Notes under the pieces: model-generated
Databases searched by the model: none
Told to the model about the DNA's origin: nothing
Seen by the model: only the letters and a program-made list of their open reading frames with translations
From: Staphylococcus sp. IVB6214
GTDB lineage: Bacteria; Bacillota; Bacilli; Staphylococcales; Staphylococcaceae
Assembly: GCF_025558585.1 (NCBI RefSeq)
Contig: NZ_CP094723.1
Coordinates: forward strand, 434,001 to 498,000
DNA: 64,000 bases
Reading direction: 5' to 3'
Position numbers and translations under genes: made by a program
Shown: in pieces, positions 16,749 to 24,614 of the stretch
How the letters are laid out: each line of letters starts with the position of its first letter
How positions within the stretch are numbered: position 1 is the first letter of the stretch

Positions 16749-18259
16749 ATACATTTATTACAACACTGTCCGAACGTAAAGGTGAACTGTTCGGAGCATT
16801 GCTTGAGCATATTGAACTGTCATTTATTGCGTTATTAATCGCTGTGCTTATTGGCGTACCACTCGGTATTTTATTGACGAAGACGCCAAAGTTATCTGAG
16901 CCAATTATCAATGTAGCGGCAGTTCTTCAGACGATTCCATCACTGGCCTTGCTCGGCTTAATGATTCCATTGTTTGGGATTGGTACCGTACCAGCAGTGA
17001 TTGCATTAGTGATCTATGCGTTATTGCCAATTCTTCGCAATACGTATACTGGGATTGTCGGTGTAGATGCATCTCTTATAGAAGCAGCGAAGGGAATTGG
17101 TATGAAGCCAGCACGTCGGTTACTACGTGTTGAACTCCCACTTGCGATGCCTGTCATTATGGCTGGTGTGCGTACAGCGATGGTCTTAATCATCGGAACG
17201 GCAACGTTAGCTGCACTTATCGGTGCGGGTGGATTAGGTGACTTAATCTTGCTTGGTATTGACCGTAACAATACATCACTCATCTTAATAGGTGCCATTC
17301 CAGCTGCATTATTAGCGATTGCATTTGACATTATTTTACGTGTGCTGAGTCAAGTCTCTTATCGTCGAATGATGATTACACTTGCAGCAATACTTGTCGT
17401 GATGTTAAGTGTGTCATTAGCACCGATGTTTGCACAAAAAGATGATAAGATTACCATTGCAGGAAAGTTAGGAACAGAGCCGTCAATTATTACGAATATG
17501 TATAAATTGTTGATTGAAGAAAAAACGGATTATACAGTTGATGTTAAAGATGGCATGGGAAAAACAACATTCTTATTTAATGCGTTAAATGCAGATGAAA
17601 TTGATGGTTACCTAGAATTTACTGGTACTGTATTAGGTGAGTTGACAAAAGAATCACCGAAATCAAATGACGAGATGGAAGTCTATAATCAAGCGAAAAC
17701 AAGCTTAGAGTCGAAGCATGATATGACTTTACTCAAACCTATGAAATATAACAATACGTATGCTTTAGCAGTGAAAAAATCATTTGCTGAAGAACATGAC
17801 TTGAAAACAATCAGTGATTTGAAGCGGGTTGAAAATGAAATTAAACCAGGCTTTACATTAGAATTTAATGACCGTGAAGACGGCTACCCTAAAGTGCAGA
17901 AAGCCTATGATTTGAACTTTAATCAAGTAAAAACGATGGAACCGAAGTTACGATATCAAGCCGTAGAAAAAGGTGACATTAACTTGATTGATGCTTACTC
18001 AACGGATGCAGAATTAAAACAGTATGATATGGTAGTCTTAGAAGACGATCAGCAAGTCTTCCCTCCTTATCAAGGAGCGCCGTTATTTAAACAAGCATTT
18101 CTTGATGAACATCCTGAAGTGGCTTCTGCATTAAATGAACTTGATGGTAAAATTACAGATGAAGAAATGCAAGACATGAATTATCGTGTTGCTGAAAAAG
18201 GGGAGCGCCCTTATGATGTTGCAAAAGCTTATTTGAAAAAACAACATTTAATTGATTAA
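16745..18259 (+). CDS. fused permease and substrate-binding protein, OpuB/EgtU type
   Basis: A 504-residue fusion. Residues 1 to about 215 form a permease domain with six membrane helices and the EAAKGIGMKPARRL coupling loop. After a last span ending near residue 230, the rest is an extracellular binding domain of the OpuAC type (KITIAGKLGTEPSIITNMYK onward). The fusion makes a separate binding lipoprotein unnecessary. This architecture is found in staphylococcal OpuC/OpuB-like systems and in the ergothioneine importer EgtU of pneumococcus. It is coupled to the ATPase gene by ATGA overlap. Substrate not determinable here. Confidence 0.92.
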   Translation: MNTFITTLSERKGELFGALLEHIELSFIALLIAVLIGVPLGILLTKTPKLSEPIINVAAVLQTIPSLALLGLMIPLFGIGTVPAVIALVIYALLPILRNTYTGIVGVDASLIEAAKGIGMKPARRLLRVELPLAMPVIMAGVRTAMVLIIGTATLAALIGAGGLGDLILLGIDRNNTSLILIGAIPAALLAIAFDIILRVLSQVSYRRMMITLAAILVVMLSVSLAPMFAQKDDKITIAGKLGTEPSIITNMYKLLIEEKTDYTVDVKDGMGKTTFLFNALNADEIDGYLEFTGTVLGELTKESPKSNDEMEVYNQAKTSLESKHDMTLLKPMKYNNTYALAVKKSFAEEHDLKTISDLKRVENEIKPGFTLEFNDREDGYPKVQKAYDLNFNQVKTMEPKLRYQAVEKGDINLIDAYSTDAELKQYDMVVLEDDQQVFPPYQGAPLFKQAFLDEHPEVASALNELDGKITDEEMQDMNYRVAEKGERPYDVAKAYLKKQHLID

Positions 18260-18265
18260 ATTCAG

Positions 18266-18305
18266 AACGTAGCAGAATCTATTTTGAAATTCTGCTACGT
18301 TTTTT
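18266..18305 (+). terminator. terminator after the ABC importer
   Basis: Perfect 12-bp stem ACGTAGCAGAAT with its complement around a 10-base loop, followed by six T. Confidence 0.9.
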
Positions 18306-18370
18306 GATGATATATATAATCGACACTAGATATTTCGACTTTTAATCGTTATAATAATTAACATATTTTA

Positions 18371-18385
18371 AATTTTCAGATAAAA
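18371..18385 (+). promoter_or_regulatory. candidate CodY box in the hisC leader
   Basis: AATTTTCAGATAAAA matches 12 of 15 bases of the CodY consensus AATTTTCWGAAAATT. It lies one base before the ribosome site of hisC. CodY represses amino-acid genes when branched-chain amino acids and GTP are plentiful, which suits an aminotransferase gene. Confidence 0.5.
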
Positions 18386-18399
18386 TGGAGGTCTTGATT

Positions 18400-19449
18400 A
18401 TGAAGTCACAAATATCACAGTTACGTGCATACACGCCGGGCTTATCACCAGAGGCTTTGAAGAAAAAATTAGGAATTACGGGTGAATTACATAAACTCGC
18501 TTCAAATGAGAATGTCTATGGGCCATCACCAAAAGCGAAAGAGGCAGTCAAAGCGCATGTGGATGACTTATTTTTATATCCAGAACCCAATGCACCACTC
18601 TTACAAGAAGCGATTGCGGCACATTATGATGTTGCACCAGAACAAGTTGTGTTTGGTTCGGGTTTAGATGAAATGATTGTCATCATCTCTCGAACTGTGA
18701 TTCGTTCAGGAGACAAGGTAGTCACAAGTGAAGGGACGTTCGGTCAATACTTCCATAATGCAGTTGTTGAAGATGCGAATTTTGTTCAAGTGCCATTACG
18801 AGATGGGGCATTTGACTTAGATGCAATTGCGGATGTCGTTGATGAAGAGACAGCGCTTGTGTGGATTTGTAATCCGAATAACCCAACAGGAACGTATCAC
18901 AATGCAGAAGCGATTGAAGCATTTATCCAAAAAGTACCATCTCATGTGACCATTTTGTTTGATGAAGCTTATGCGGAGTATGTGACAGCAGATGACTATC
19001 CAGATACGATTGAGTTTATGAAGAAGTATAACAACATTGCGATGTTACGCACATTTTCTAAAGCATATGGCTTAGCAGGACTGCGTATTGGATATATTGT
19101 TGCAGCGACGCCTTTAGCAGAGCAGCTTAATGTTATTCGTCCACCGTTCAACACTACACGATTATCTGAACAAGCGGCACTTGCTGCCTTCAAAGATCAA
19201 GCATATTTAAAAGAAACAGTCGCCTTGAATCAAATAGAACGTGAAAAGTTTGTAAAACTGAATACAACCTTGAAATTATACCCAACACAAACAAACTTTA
19301 TCTTTGTAGAAACCGATCGTGTGGCTGAGTTAGACGAAGCATTGTTGAAAGCTGGTATCATTGCACGTGCCTTTCCAAATGGTGTGCGTATTACGTTTGG
19401 ATTCCCTGAACAAAATGAGGTGATTCGACAAGTGCTTTCTGAATTTTAA
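18400..19449 (+). CDS. hisC: histidinol-phosphate aminotransferase HisC
   Basis: PLP fold-type I aminotransferase of 349 residues. The [10 protein letters not shown] opening, the NPNNPTG motif and the PLP lysine in [15 protein letters not shown] are all present. It converts imidazole-acetol phosphate to histidinol phosphate. It is solitary here, with no other his genes nearby, as in S. aureus at this locus, so it could also act on aromatic substrates such as prephenate or phenylpyruvate. The ATG at 18400 follows GGAGGTC; the in-frame ATG 18385 lies over that ribosome site and is rejected. Confidence 0.92.
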   Translation: MKSQISQLRAYTPGLSPEALKKKLGITGELHKLASNENVYGPSPKAKEAVKAHVDDLFLYPEPNAPLLQEAIAAHYDVAPEQVVFGSGLDEMIVIISRTVIRSGDKVVTSEGTFGQYFHNAVVEDANFVQVPLRDGAFDLDAIADVVDEETALVWICNPNNPTGTYHNAEAIEAFIQKVPSHVTILFDEAYAEYVTADDYPDTIEFMKKYNNIAMLRTFSKAYGLAGLRIGYIVAATPLAEQLNVIRPPFNTTRLSEQAALAAFKDQAYLKETVALNQIEREKFVKLNTTLKLYPTQTNFIFVETDRVAELDEALLKAGIIARAFPNGVRITFGFPEQNEVIRQVLSEF

Positions 19450-19526
19450 GGGCTATCCCAAAGGACGTAGAGAGCGCATTTTGCTATAATAAAGACAGAG
19501 TTACGACAGTCACAAGGAGCGATAGC

Positions 19527-20054
19527 ATGAGAGAGTCAATCGGAATTGATATGGATGAAGTTTTGGCAGATACGTTCGGTGCAATTTTAGATGAATTCAA
19601 TGAACGTACACAACTCGGCATCACAATCGAACAAATTATGGGTAAGAAGATATATGATATTATGCCAGAACATAAGAAAGTGATTCGTGAGATATTAGAA
19701 GCAGACGGTTTCTTCGGTCGTTTACCTGTCATCAAAGACGCCCAAGAAGTTGTAGAGAAGTTGACTGAAAAATACGATGTATATATCGTGACAGCAGCGA
19801 TGGATGTACCGACTTCATTCCACGATAAGTATGAATGGCTACGCGAATTTTTCCCATTTTTAGATCCACAACATTTCGTGTTCTGTGGACGTAAAAATAT
19901 TGCAGCTACTGATTATCTAATAGATGATAATCCAAAACAACTCAGTATTTTTAAAGGGAAGCCGTTGATGTTTGGTGCCCCACACAATCAGGGGAATACC
20001 GATTTCGAACGCCTTGAAAATTGGCGTGAAGTAGAAGCATACTTTTTGAAATAA
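19527..20054 (+). CDS. 5'(3')-deoxyribonucleotidase, NT5C type
   Basis: HAD-superfamily phosphatase of 175 residues. The nucleophile motif is DMDEVLADT at residues 8-16, a threonine-containing second motif follows (IVTAA), and the final acidic motif is LIDDNPKQL. This pattern is that of the cytosolic pyrimidine deoxynucleotidases, which remove phosphate from dUMP and dTMP and help balance dNTP pools. AAGGAGCG precedes the ATG. It is monocistronic and convergent with the peptide transporter gene. Confidence 0.88.
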   Translation: MRESIGIDMDEVLADTFGAILDEFNERTQLGITIEQIMGKKIYDIMPEHKKVIREILEADGFFGRLPVIKDAQEVVEKLTEKYDVYIVTAAMDVPTSFHDKYEWLREFFPFLDPQHFVFCGRKNIAATDYLIDDNPKQLSIFKGKPLMFGAPHNQGNTDFERLENWREVEAYFLK

Positions 20055-20064
20055 ACGTATAGAT

Positions 20065-20097
20065 AGCCACCTATTCCATTATCTAGGAAGGGTGGCT
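20065..20097 (+). terminator. weak terminator after the nucleotidase gene
   Basis: AGCCACC pairs with GGTGGCT around an inner imperfect stem. The downstream T run is short, so it is a modest candidate. Confidence 0.45.
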
Positions 20098-20130
20098 GTT
20101 AGTTTGAGAAGACAAAAAAATATAAAGAAG

Positions 20131-20413
20131 GGAGTGGGGCAGAAATCTTTTTTACTATAAAAGATTTCGTCGTCCCACCTCGGCAAGGGTGACTAGAAGT
20201 TTTGCAGTAGCTGATTGATATGTGACTACATTTACTTAATAAACTTGTCACACATCTAATCATCTTTGCAGGGGCACTACGACAAAATCATTATAAATAT
20301 TTATGATGATTTTGTCGTAGTGCTCCCAAAGTTTGTGAAAACGGATTTTCACTTCAGACACCTACTGCCATTACACTTATTTCTACATCTTAAAAGAAGG
20401 AGCTGAGCACTAT
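20131..20413 (-). repeat. structured dispersed repeat, family B, copy 2
   Basis: The outer parts, read on the minus strand, match 3878-4005 in order. Between them is an extra segment of about 130 bp. It contains a perfect hairpin with 18-bp arms (20274-20291 and 20306-20323, GCACTACGACAAAATCAT and its complement). A second, imperfect inverted repeat nearby pairs TGATTGATATGTGAC with GTCACACATCTAATCA. A third hairpin at the left end pairs GAAATCTTTT with AAAAGATTTC. There is no open frame. It fills the space between two convergent genes. Confidence 0.75.
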
Positions 20414-20432
20414 GTCTCAACTCCTTCTTTTA
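20391..20432 (-). terminator. terminator of the POT transporter gene
   Basis: AAAAGAAGGAG pairs with CTCCTTCTTTT around a loop that itself has GCTGAG near-paired with CTCAA. The minus-strand side ends in a T run. It overlaps the end of repeat B copy 2. Confidence 0.85.
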
Positions 20433-20443
20433 TCATATATTAA

Positions 20444-21955
20444 TTATTTAACACCTTGCATTAAGTTTTTAATGAATGGTGATGCGACGAATAGTAACAC
20501 ACCGATTGCAAGGGCAATACTGCCTGAATATAGGAAGTATTGATTTGAGCTAATCGCTGTATAAACTGTCACCATCTGTGCGTTAATACCTTGTGCCATA
20601 GCATTAGATAAGAACCAAACACTCATCATCTGTGCTGTAAAAGCTTCAGGTGCTAATTTTGTTGTTGTTGATAAACCGATTGGTGATAAGCATAGCTCAC
20701 CTAATGTTACAATTAAGAAGCTTGCTACTAACCAGAATGGGTTGATTAATTCTACACCTGCAGACAATGGAATAACCATGATTAAGTATGAAACACCTGC
20801 TAACAATACACCGATTGCAAATTTAATAACAGTTGGTGGATTAAAGCGGCCAAGTTTTACCCATAATATTGAGAATAAAGGTGCAAAAGCGACAATGAAC
20901 AATGGATTCAATGATTGGAACCATGCTGGTGGAATGTGGAAGTCAATTAAACCACCTGTTACTTTTGCTAAGTCAAGTTGCGTTTTTGTATCCGCAAATT
21001 GTGCTAATACGGTTGAACCTTGTTCTTGAATCATCCAGAATGCCACAGATGCGATGAACAGTGGAATGTATGCATAGACACGTTTACGTTCATAGTCTGC
21101 TGTTTTCTTGCTTGTAAGCATTTTTACGAAATAGAACAGTGGTAAACCAACACCTAAGAATGTAACAAAGTTAGCGAAGTTGGCGATTGTAAGTTGACCT
21201 AACATACCAAGAGTCACACATACAATAACGACAACAATGGCAATGATGCTTAAAATTTTGATGAATTTTGCGCGTTCTTCTTTAGTCAATGGGTCAGGTA
21301 CTTCTAACCCTGCTAAACCTAAATACTTTTTGTTCGTTAAGAAATATGTAAGTAGTCCAAAGAACATTCCGACAGCTGCAATTGAGAATCCGGCATGGAA
21401 ACCAACATTAATTTGTGTCCAACCGATGATTAATGGTGAAATTAATGCACCTAAGTTGATTGACATGTAAAAAATTGTAAAAGCTGAATCCATACGTGGG
21501 TCGTTCTTTTCGTACAATAAGCCGACTGTTGAAGAAATATTTGGTTTTAATAAACCTGTACCAATAATCAAGAAAAGTAATGCGATTAATAAGAGTGTAA
21601 AGTTATTCGGTAGTGATAATAAAATATGCCCCACCATAATTAAAATACCACCGTAGAACAGCGCATGTCGTGTACCGATAATACGGTCTGCAATCCAACC
21701 GCCGATAACACCACTCATATAGATTAACGCCCCATACATTGATACGATTTGAAGAGCGACACCTTGATCGATACCAAAGCCACCTTTTGCGACAGAGTAA
21801 TAAATGTAATAAGCTAAAATGGCCTTCATACCATAATAACTAAATCTCTCCCAAAACTCTGTGAAGAACAGGGTGCTTAGTCCTTTTGGATGTCCGAAGA
21901 AACCTGTACGCGGTGTACTATTAAGGATTTCCTCTCTCGTGTAATGTTTGCTCAT
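20444..21955 (-). CDS. proton-dependent di/tripeptide transporter (POT family)
   Basis: A 503-residue member of the PTR2/POT family (DtpT type) with about 14 membrane helices. The ERFSYYGMKAILAYYIYY helix carries the ExxERFxYY-type proton-coupling motif, and GGWIADRIIGTRHALFYGG is the PTR2 signature. It imports di- and tripeptides with protons. The gene stands alone on the minus strand with AAAGGGGAATT before the ATG. A CodY-like site upstream fits nutrient control. Same position next to queF as in S. aureus. Confidence 0.95.
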   Translation of the reverse strand: MSKHYTREEILNSTPRTGFFGHPKGLSTLFFTEFWERFSYYGMKAILAYYIYYSVAKGGFGIDQGVALQIVSMYGALIYMSGVIGGWIADRIIGTRHALFYGGILIMVGHILLSLPNNFTLLLIALLFLIIGTGLLKPNISSTVGLLYEKNDPRMDSAFTIFYMSINLGALISPLIIGWTQINVGFHAGFSIAAVGMFFGLLTYFLTNKKYLGLAGLEVPDPLTKEERAKFIKILSIIAIVVVIVCVTLGMLGQLTIANFANFVTFLGVGLPLFYFVKMLTSKKTADYERKRVYAYIPLFIASVAFWMIQEQGSTVLAQFADTKTQLDLAKVTGGLIDFHIPPAWFQSLNPLFIVAFAPLFSILWVKLGRFNPPTVIKFAIGVLLAGVSYLIMVIPLSAGVELINPFWLVASFLIVTLGELCLSPIGLSTTTKLAPEAFTAQMMSVWFLSNAMAQGINAQMVTVYTAISSNQYFLYSGSIALAIGVLLFVASPFIKNLMQGVK

Positions 21956-22020
21956 AATAATTCCCCTTTCCTTTCGTGAGAATAAATACTATTTTATACC
22001 TATTAACTGTTTTTAACAAG

Positions 22021-22035
22021 AAAATTCTGAAAAAA
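22021..22035 (-). promoter_or_regulatory. candidate CodY box upstream of the peptide transporter
   Basis: AAAATTCTGAAAAAA matches 11 of 15 positions of the palindromic CodY consensus. It lies about 65 bases upstream of the start codon at 21955. Peptide transporters are common CodY targets; this site is a moderate match only. Confidence 0.4.
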
Positions 22036-22133
22036 TAATATGTCAGATTTGTTGTTACAAATTATTAATAAAAGTGATGATTACTGTTTGATCATGCAGC
22101 AATCATCACTTAAATACGTATGGAAGGCTGAAC

Positions 22134-22634
22134 TTATCGGTTATCAATCGTCTCTGGATAGAGATCGTGATTCATCATACGATATTCAGCCATTTGTTCA
22201 TATTTACTATTTGGGCGCCCATAATTTGTATATGGATCGATTGAAATACCACCACGTGGTGTGAACTTACCCCATACTTCAATATAGTGCGGGTCCATTA
22301 AGTCGATGAGATCATTCATAATGATATTCATACAATCTTCATGAAAGTCTCCATGATTACGGAAACTGAACAAGTAAAGTTTCAGTGACTTTGATTCAAC
22401 CATTTTAACATTTGGGATGTATGAAATATAGATTGTCGCAAAATCAGGTTGTCCAGTAATCGGGCAAAGTGATGTAAATTCTGGGCAATTAAATTTGACA
22501 AAGTAATCTCGCCCTTGATGTTTATTATCGAATGACTCGAGTACATCCGGGCGATAGTCAAAGTTGTAAGTGTTGTTTTGGTTACCGAGTAATGTAATAT
22601 CTTGTAAGTCTTCTTTTGAACGTCCTTCAGACAT
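22134..22634 (-). CDS. queF: NADPH-dependent 7-cyano-7-deazaguanine reductase QueF
   Basis: Reduces preQ0 to preQ1, the last free-base step before tRNA insertion. The short (unimodular, tunnelling-fold) type, 166 residues. Cys57 in TSLCP is the nucleophile and Asp64 in GQPDF the proton donor; the QueF motif [15 protein letters not shown] follows. I start at ATG 22634, 6 bases after GGAGGT; GTG 22637 is also possible but too close. It lies 20 bases after the EamA transporter gene and is probably co-transcribed with it, apart from queCDE. Confidence 0.96.
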   Translation of the reverse strand: MSEGRSKEDLQDITLLGNQNNTYNFDYRPDVLESFDNKHQGRDYFVKFNCPEFTSLCPITGQPDFATIYISYIPNVKMVESKSLKLYLFSFRNHGDFHEDCMNIIMNDLIDLMDPHYIEVWGKFTPRGGISIDPYTNYGRPNSKYEQMAEYRMMNHDLYPETIDNR

Positions 22635-22654
22635 CACAAGACCTCCTTTATCAT

Positions 22655-23539
22655 TTAAGTTTTTGATTGTGACTGACGTCGATGAGGTGACGTTGAACGT
22701 CGTGCGACTTCAAACATATAATAGCTTGCAGTTAGGATGATGACATAACCAATCACCGCATAGAAGTCTGGTGACTCACCGAAAAGGATAAAGCCGATAA
22801 GTGCAGTAAATAAAATTGACGCATAAGTGAAAATAGAAATATCTTTGGCAGGTGCATAACTATAAGCAACTGTCACACCAATTTGCCCCACAGCAGCTGA
22901 CAACCCAGCAAAGACTAAATAAGTGATTTGCATACCTGTCATAGGTTCATAAGTGAACAAGACGAATGGTAAAAGGGCGACAACAGAAAAAAACGAGAAA
23001 TAAAACACTATTGTATAGGGTGCTTCTCGTGTGCTAAGGGCACGCACTGCAGTATAGGCGGCAGCTGCAAAGATACCGGATAACAGTCCAATGACAGCAG
23101 GTATTACGTCAGACGAAAGTTCAGGTTGAACGACAAAGAACATCCCGATAATAGCGACAATCATAGCAATGAATTGATAGCGTTCAATATGTTCTTTTAA
23201 GATGACTAAACTGAGTAAAATCGTCCAAAAAGGATTGAGCTTCATTAAGATGTCTGCATCGCTTAGTACCATATGATCGATGGCATAGATATTGAGCAAA
23301 ACACCTGTTAAGCCAAGCATTGATCGCGTGATTAACAGTGGTTGGCTACTTAATTGACCAAAAAAAGGTTGTTTATATTTTAAGATGAAAAACAAGGGGA
23401 TAAACATCGCTACAAAATTTCGTGCTAATGATTTCTGAAATACAGGTAAGTCGCCAGCAAGACGAAAAAAAACTGCCATAAAGCTAAAACCAATCGCAGA
23501 AATTAAGATTGCGATGATGCCTTTCATTTTTGCATTCAT
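22655..23539 (-). CDS. EamA/DMT-superfamily transporter
   Basis: A 294-residue protein with ten predicted membrane helices in two EamA repeats. The first repeat begins at residue 5 and the second near 150. It ends with a basic tail ([14 protein letters not shown]). The family exports or imports metabolites and drugs; the substrate cannot be read from sequence. It is upstream of queF in the same probable operon, which raises the possibility of a role with a deazapurine or a related compound. GAGGCG precedes ATG 23539. Confidence 0.85.
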   Translation of the reverse strand: MNAKMKGIIAILISAIGFSFMAVFFRLAGDLPVFQKSLARNFVAMFIPLFFILKYKQPFFGQLSSQPLLITRSMLGLTGVLLNIYAIDHMVLSDADILMKLNPFWTILLSLVILKEHIERYQFIAMIVAIIGMFFVVQPELSSDVIPAVIGLLSGIFAAAAYTAVRALSTREAPYTIVFYFSFFSVVALLPFVLFTYEPMTGMQITYLVFAGLSAAVGQIGVTVAYSYAPAKDISIFTYASILFTALIGFILFGESPDFYAVIGYVIILTASYYMFEVARRSTSPHRRQSQSKT

Positions 23540-23580
23540 GCAATCGCCTCTACATTAACTTAATTTTCAACGTTACTATC

Positions 23581-23607
23581 GTAGCACAAAAGGAAGGGTT
23601 GTGCTAC
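23581..23607. other. hairpin in the leader of the EamA-queF operon
   Basis: A perfect 9-bp inverted repeat, GTAGCACAA with TTGTGCTAC, around a 9-base loop. It lies about 45 bases upstream of the EamA start. There is no T run on the minus strand, so it is not a plain terminator; an operator or a leader structure is possible. Confidence 0.5.
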
Positions 23608-23684
23608 ATTTCAAATTTTTGCTTTTGAGATTGAAATGATGATACATTAGGTTCGTTGATTTTAAATGATAAATAAACGATAAT

Positions 23685-23698
23685 AGAACGTACGTTCT
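23685..23698. promoter_or_regulatory. perfect palindrome resembling a LexA box
   Basis: AGAACGTACGTTCT is a perfect 14-bp palindrome with the GAAC, 4 bases, GTTC core of Gram-positive LexA sites, but with A and T instead of C and G at the ends. It lies in the 676-bp divergent gap between the EamA and nrdI genes, about 150 bases upstream of EamA and 530 upstream of nrdI. Confidence 0.35.
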
Positions 23699-23878
23699 GT
23701 ATAAATTCTTTCAAATTCCAATTCAAAAAATGTGGAGAGATGTTCAAAGAATTTTTAAAAAGTCCTACATGTTGATACCATCGCTTTTTGATGCATAGTG
23801 CTGGTATGGTGATGTAAAAGTTCATCATTTTTTTCTTCACTTTATAGTACGAGTTAGGTATAATGAAGCACAGAATGT

Positions 23879-23947
23879 TGTATTCAAATAATACAACGCA
23901 CACTACATATTGTGTTTTGTATTATTTGAATACACTGTATTATATTT
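23879..23947. promoter_or_regulatory. tandem NrdR boxes nested in a long palindrome
   Basis: ACACTACATATTGTGT at 23900-23915 is a good match to the NrdR box ACACTATATATAGTGT. A weaker box begins 32 bases later (23932-23947, 10 of 16), the usual three-turn spacing. The first box is flanked by perfect 18-bp inverted arms, 23879-23896 and 23917-23934 (TTGTATTATTTGAATACA and its complement). NrdR represses ribonucleotide reductase operons in response to dATP/ATP. The boxes lie just upstream of the -35 of the promoter at 23947-23975. Confidence 0.7.
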
Positions 23948-23975
23948 TATTGCTTCGTAACGAATAAGATATAAT
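23947..23975 (+). promoter_or_regulatory. candidate promoter of nrdIEF
   Basis: TTATTG, 17 bases, TATAAT. Start of transcription would be near 23982, leaving a leader of about 235 bases before nrdI. I see no riboswitch or other structure in that leader. Confidence 0.6.
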
Positions 23976-24215
23976 GCGTGAATCAAATTCAAAAATTGAA
24001 AGTGTTCTAAGTACTTTGTGATTTTTAGTTTTATCATGAATTCTTATGTACAAATTCTTTTTTTATAGACAGGGAATGTATGTTCGTTATCAAGGCATAA
24101 TGAAATACATATCATGCTTTCTATTGATAGGGATTAAGACATTATAATATGTACGCTTAGAAATCGATAAACGCTAATCCAACCTTGGGAAGCGTGTGTG
24201 AAAGGTGGTCGTTTC

Positions 24216-24614
24216 ATGAAAGTGGTATATTATTCTTTTACTGGCAATGTTAGACGATTTCTCAAACGCACAGAATTAAATAATTTATATGAGATTACAG
24301 AAAAAAATGCCTCTGAACTAGTTTCAGAGCCATTTATTTTAGTTACAGGCACAATTGGATTTGGTGAAGTGCCAGCACCTGTAATGCAATTTTTGGCGGA
24401 AAACCATCACCTGTTGAAAGGTGTTGCAGCAAGTGGTAACCGTAATTGGGGCAATAATTTTGCGAAAGCAGGGGTCACAATTTCAGAAACGTATCAAGTG
24501 CCGTTACTTATGAAGTTTGAATTACACGGAACTTTGAAGGATACGCTAGAATTTAAAGAGAAGGTGGTTAATTTTGATGAAAGCTATGGAAGAGAAGCAG
24601 TACAATCATATTGA
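24216..24614 (+). CDS. nrdI: flavodoxin-like protein NrdI
   Basis: Reduced flavoprotein that activates the dimanganese cofactor of NrdF. It has 132 residues; the FMN-binding loop is [11 protein letters not shown] near the N terminus, and the [11 protein letters not shown] block is typical of NrdI. I start at ATG 24216 behind AAGGTGGTC, not at GTG 24198. Its 3' end overlaps nrdE by 38 bases, the arrangement seen in other staphylococci. First gene of nrdI-nrdE-nrdF. Confidence 0.95.
   Translation: MKVVYYSFTGNVRRFLKRTELNNLYEITEKNASELVSEPFILVTGTIGFGEVPAPVMQFLAENHHLLKGVAASGNRNWGNNFAKAGVTISETYQVPLLMKFELHGTLKDTLEFKEKVVNFDESYGREAVQSY

Noticed and set aside
23604..23903. A 99-codon open frame on the minus strand between the EamA and nrdI genes
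   Set aside because: Its start lies inside the NrdR palindrome, it has no ribosome site, and its composition looks like translated A/T-rich spacer.
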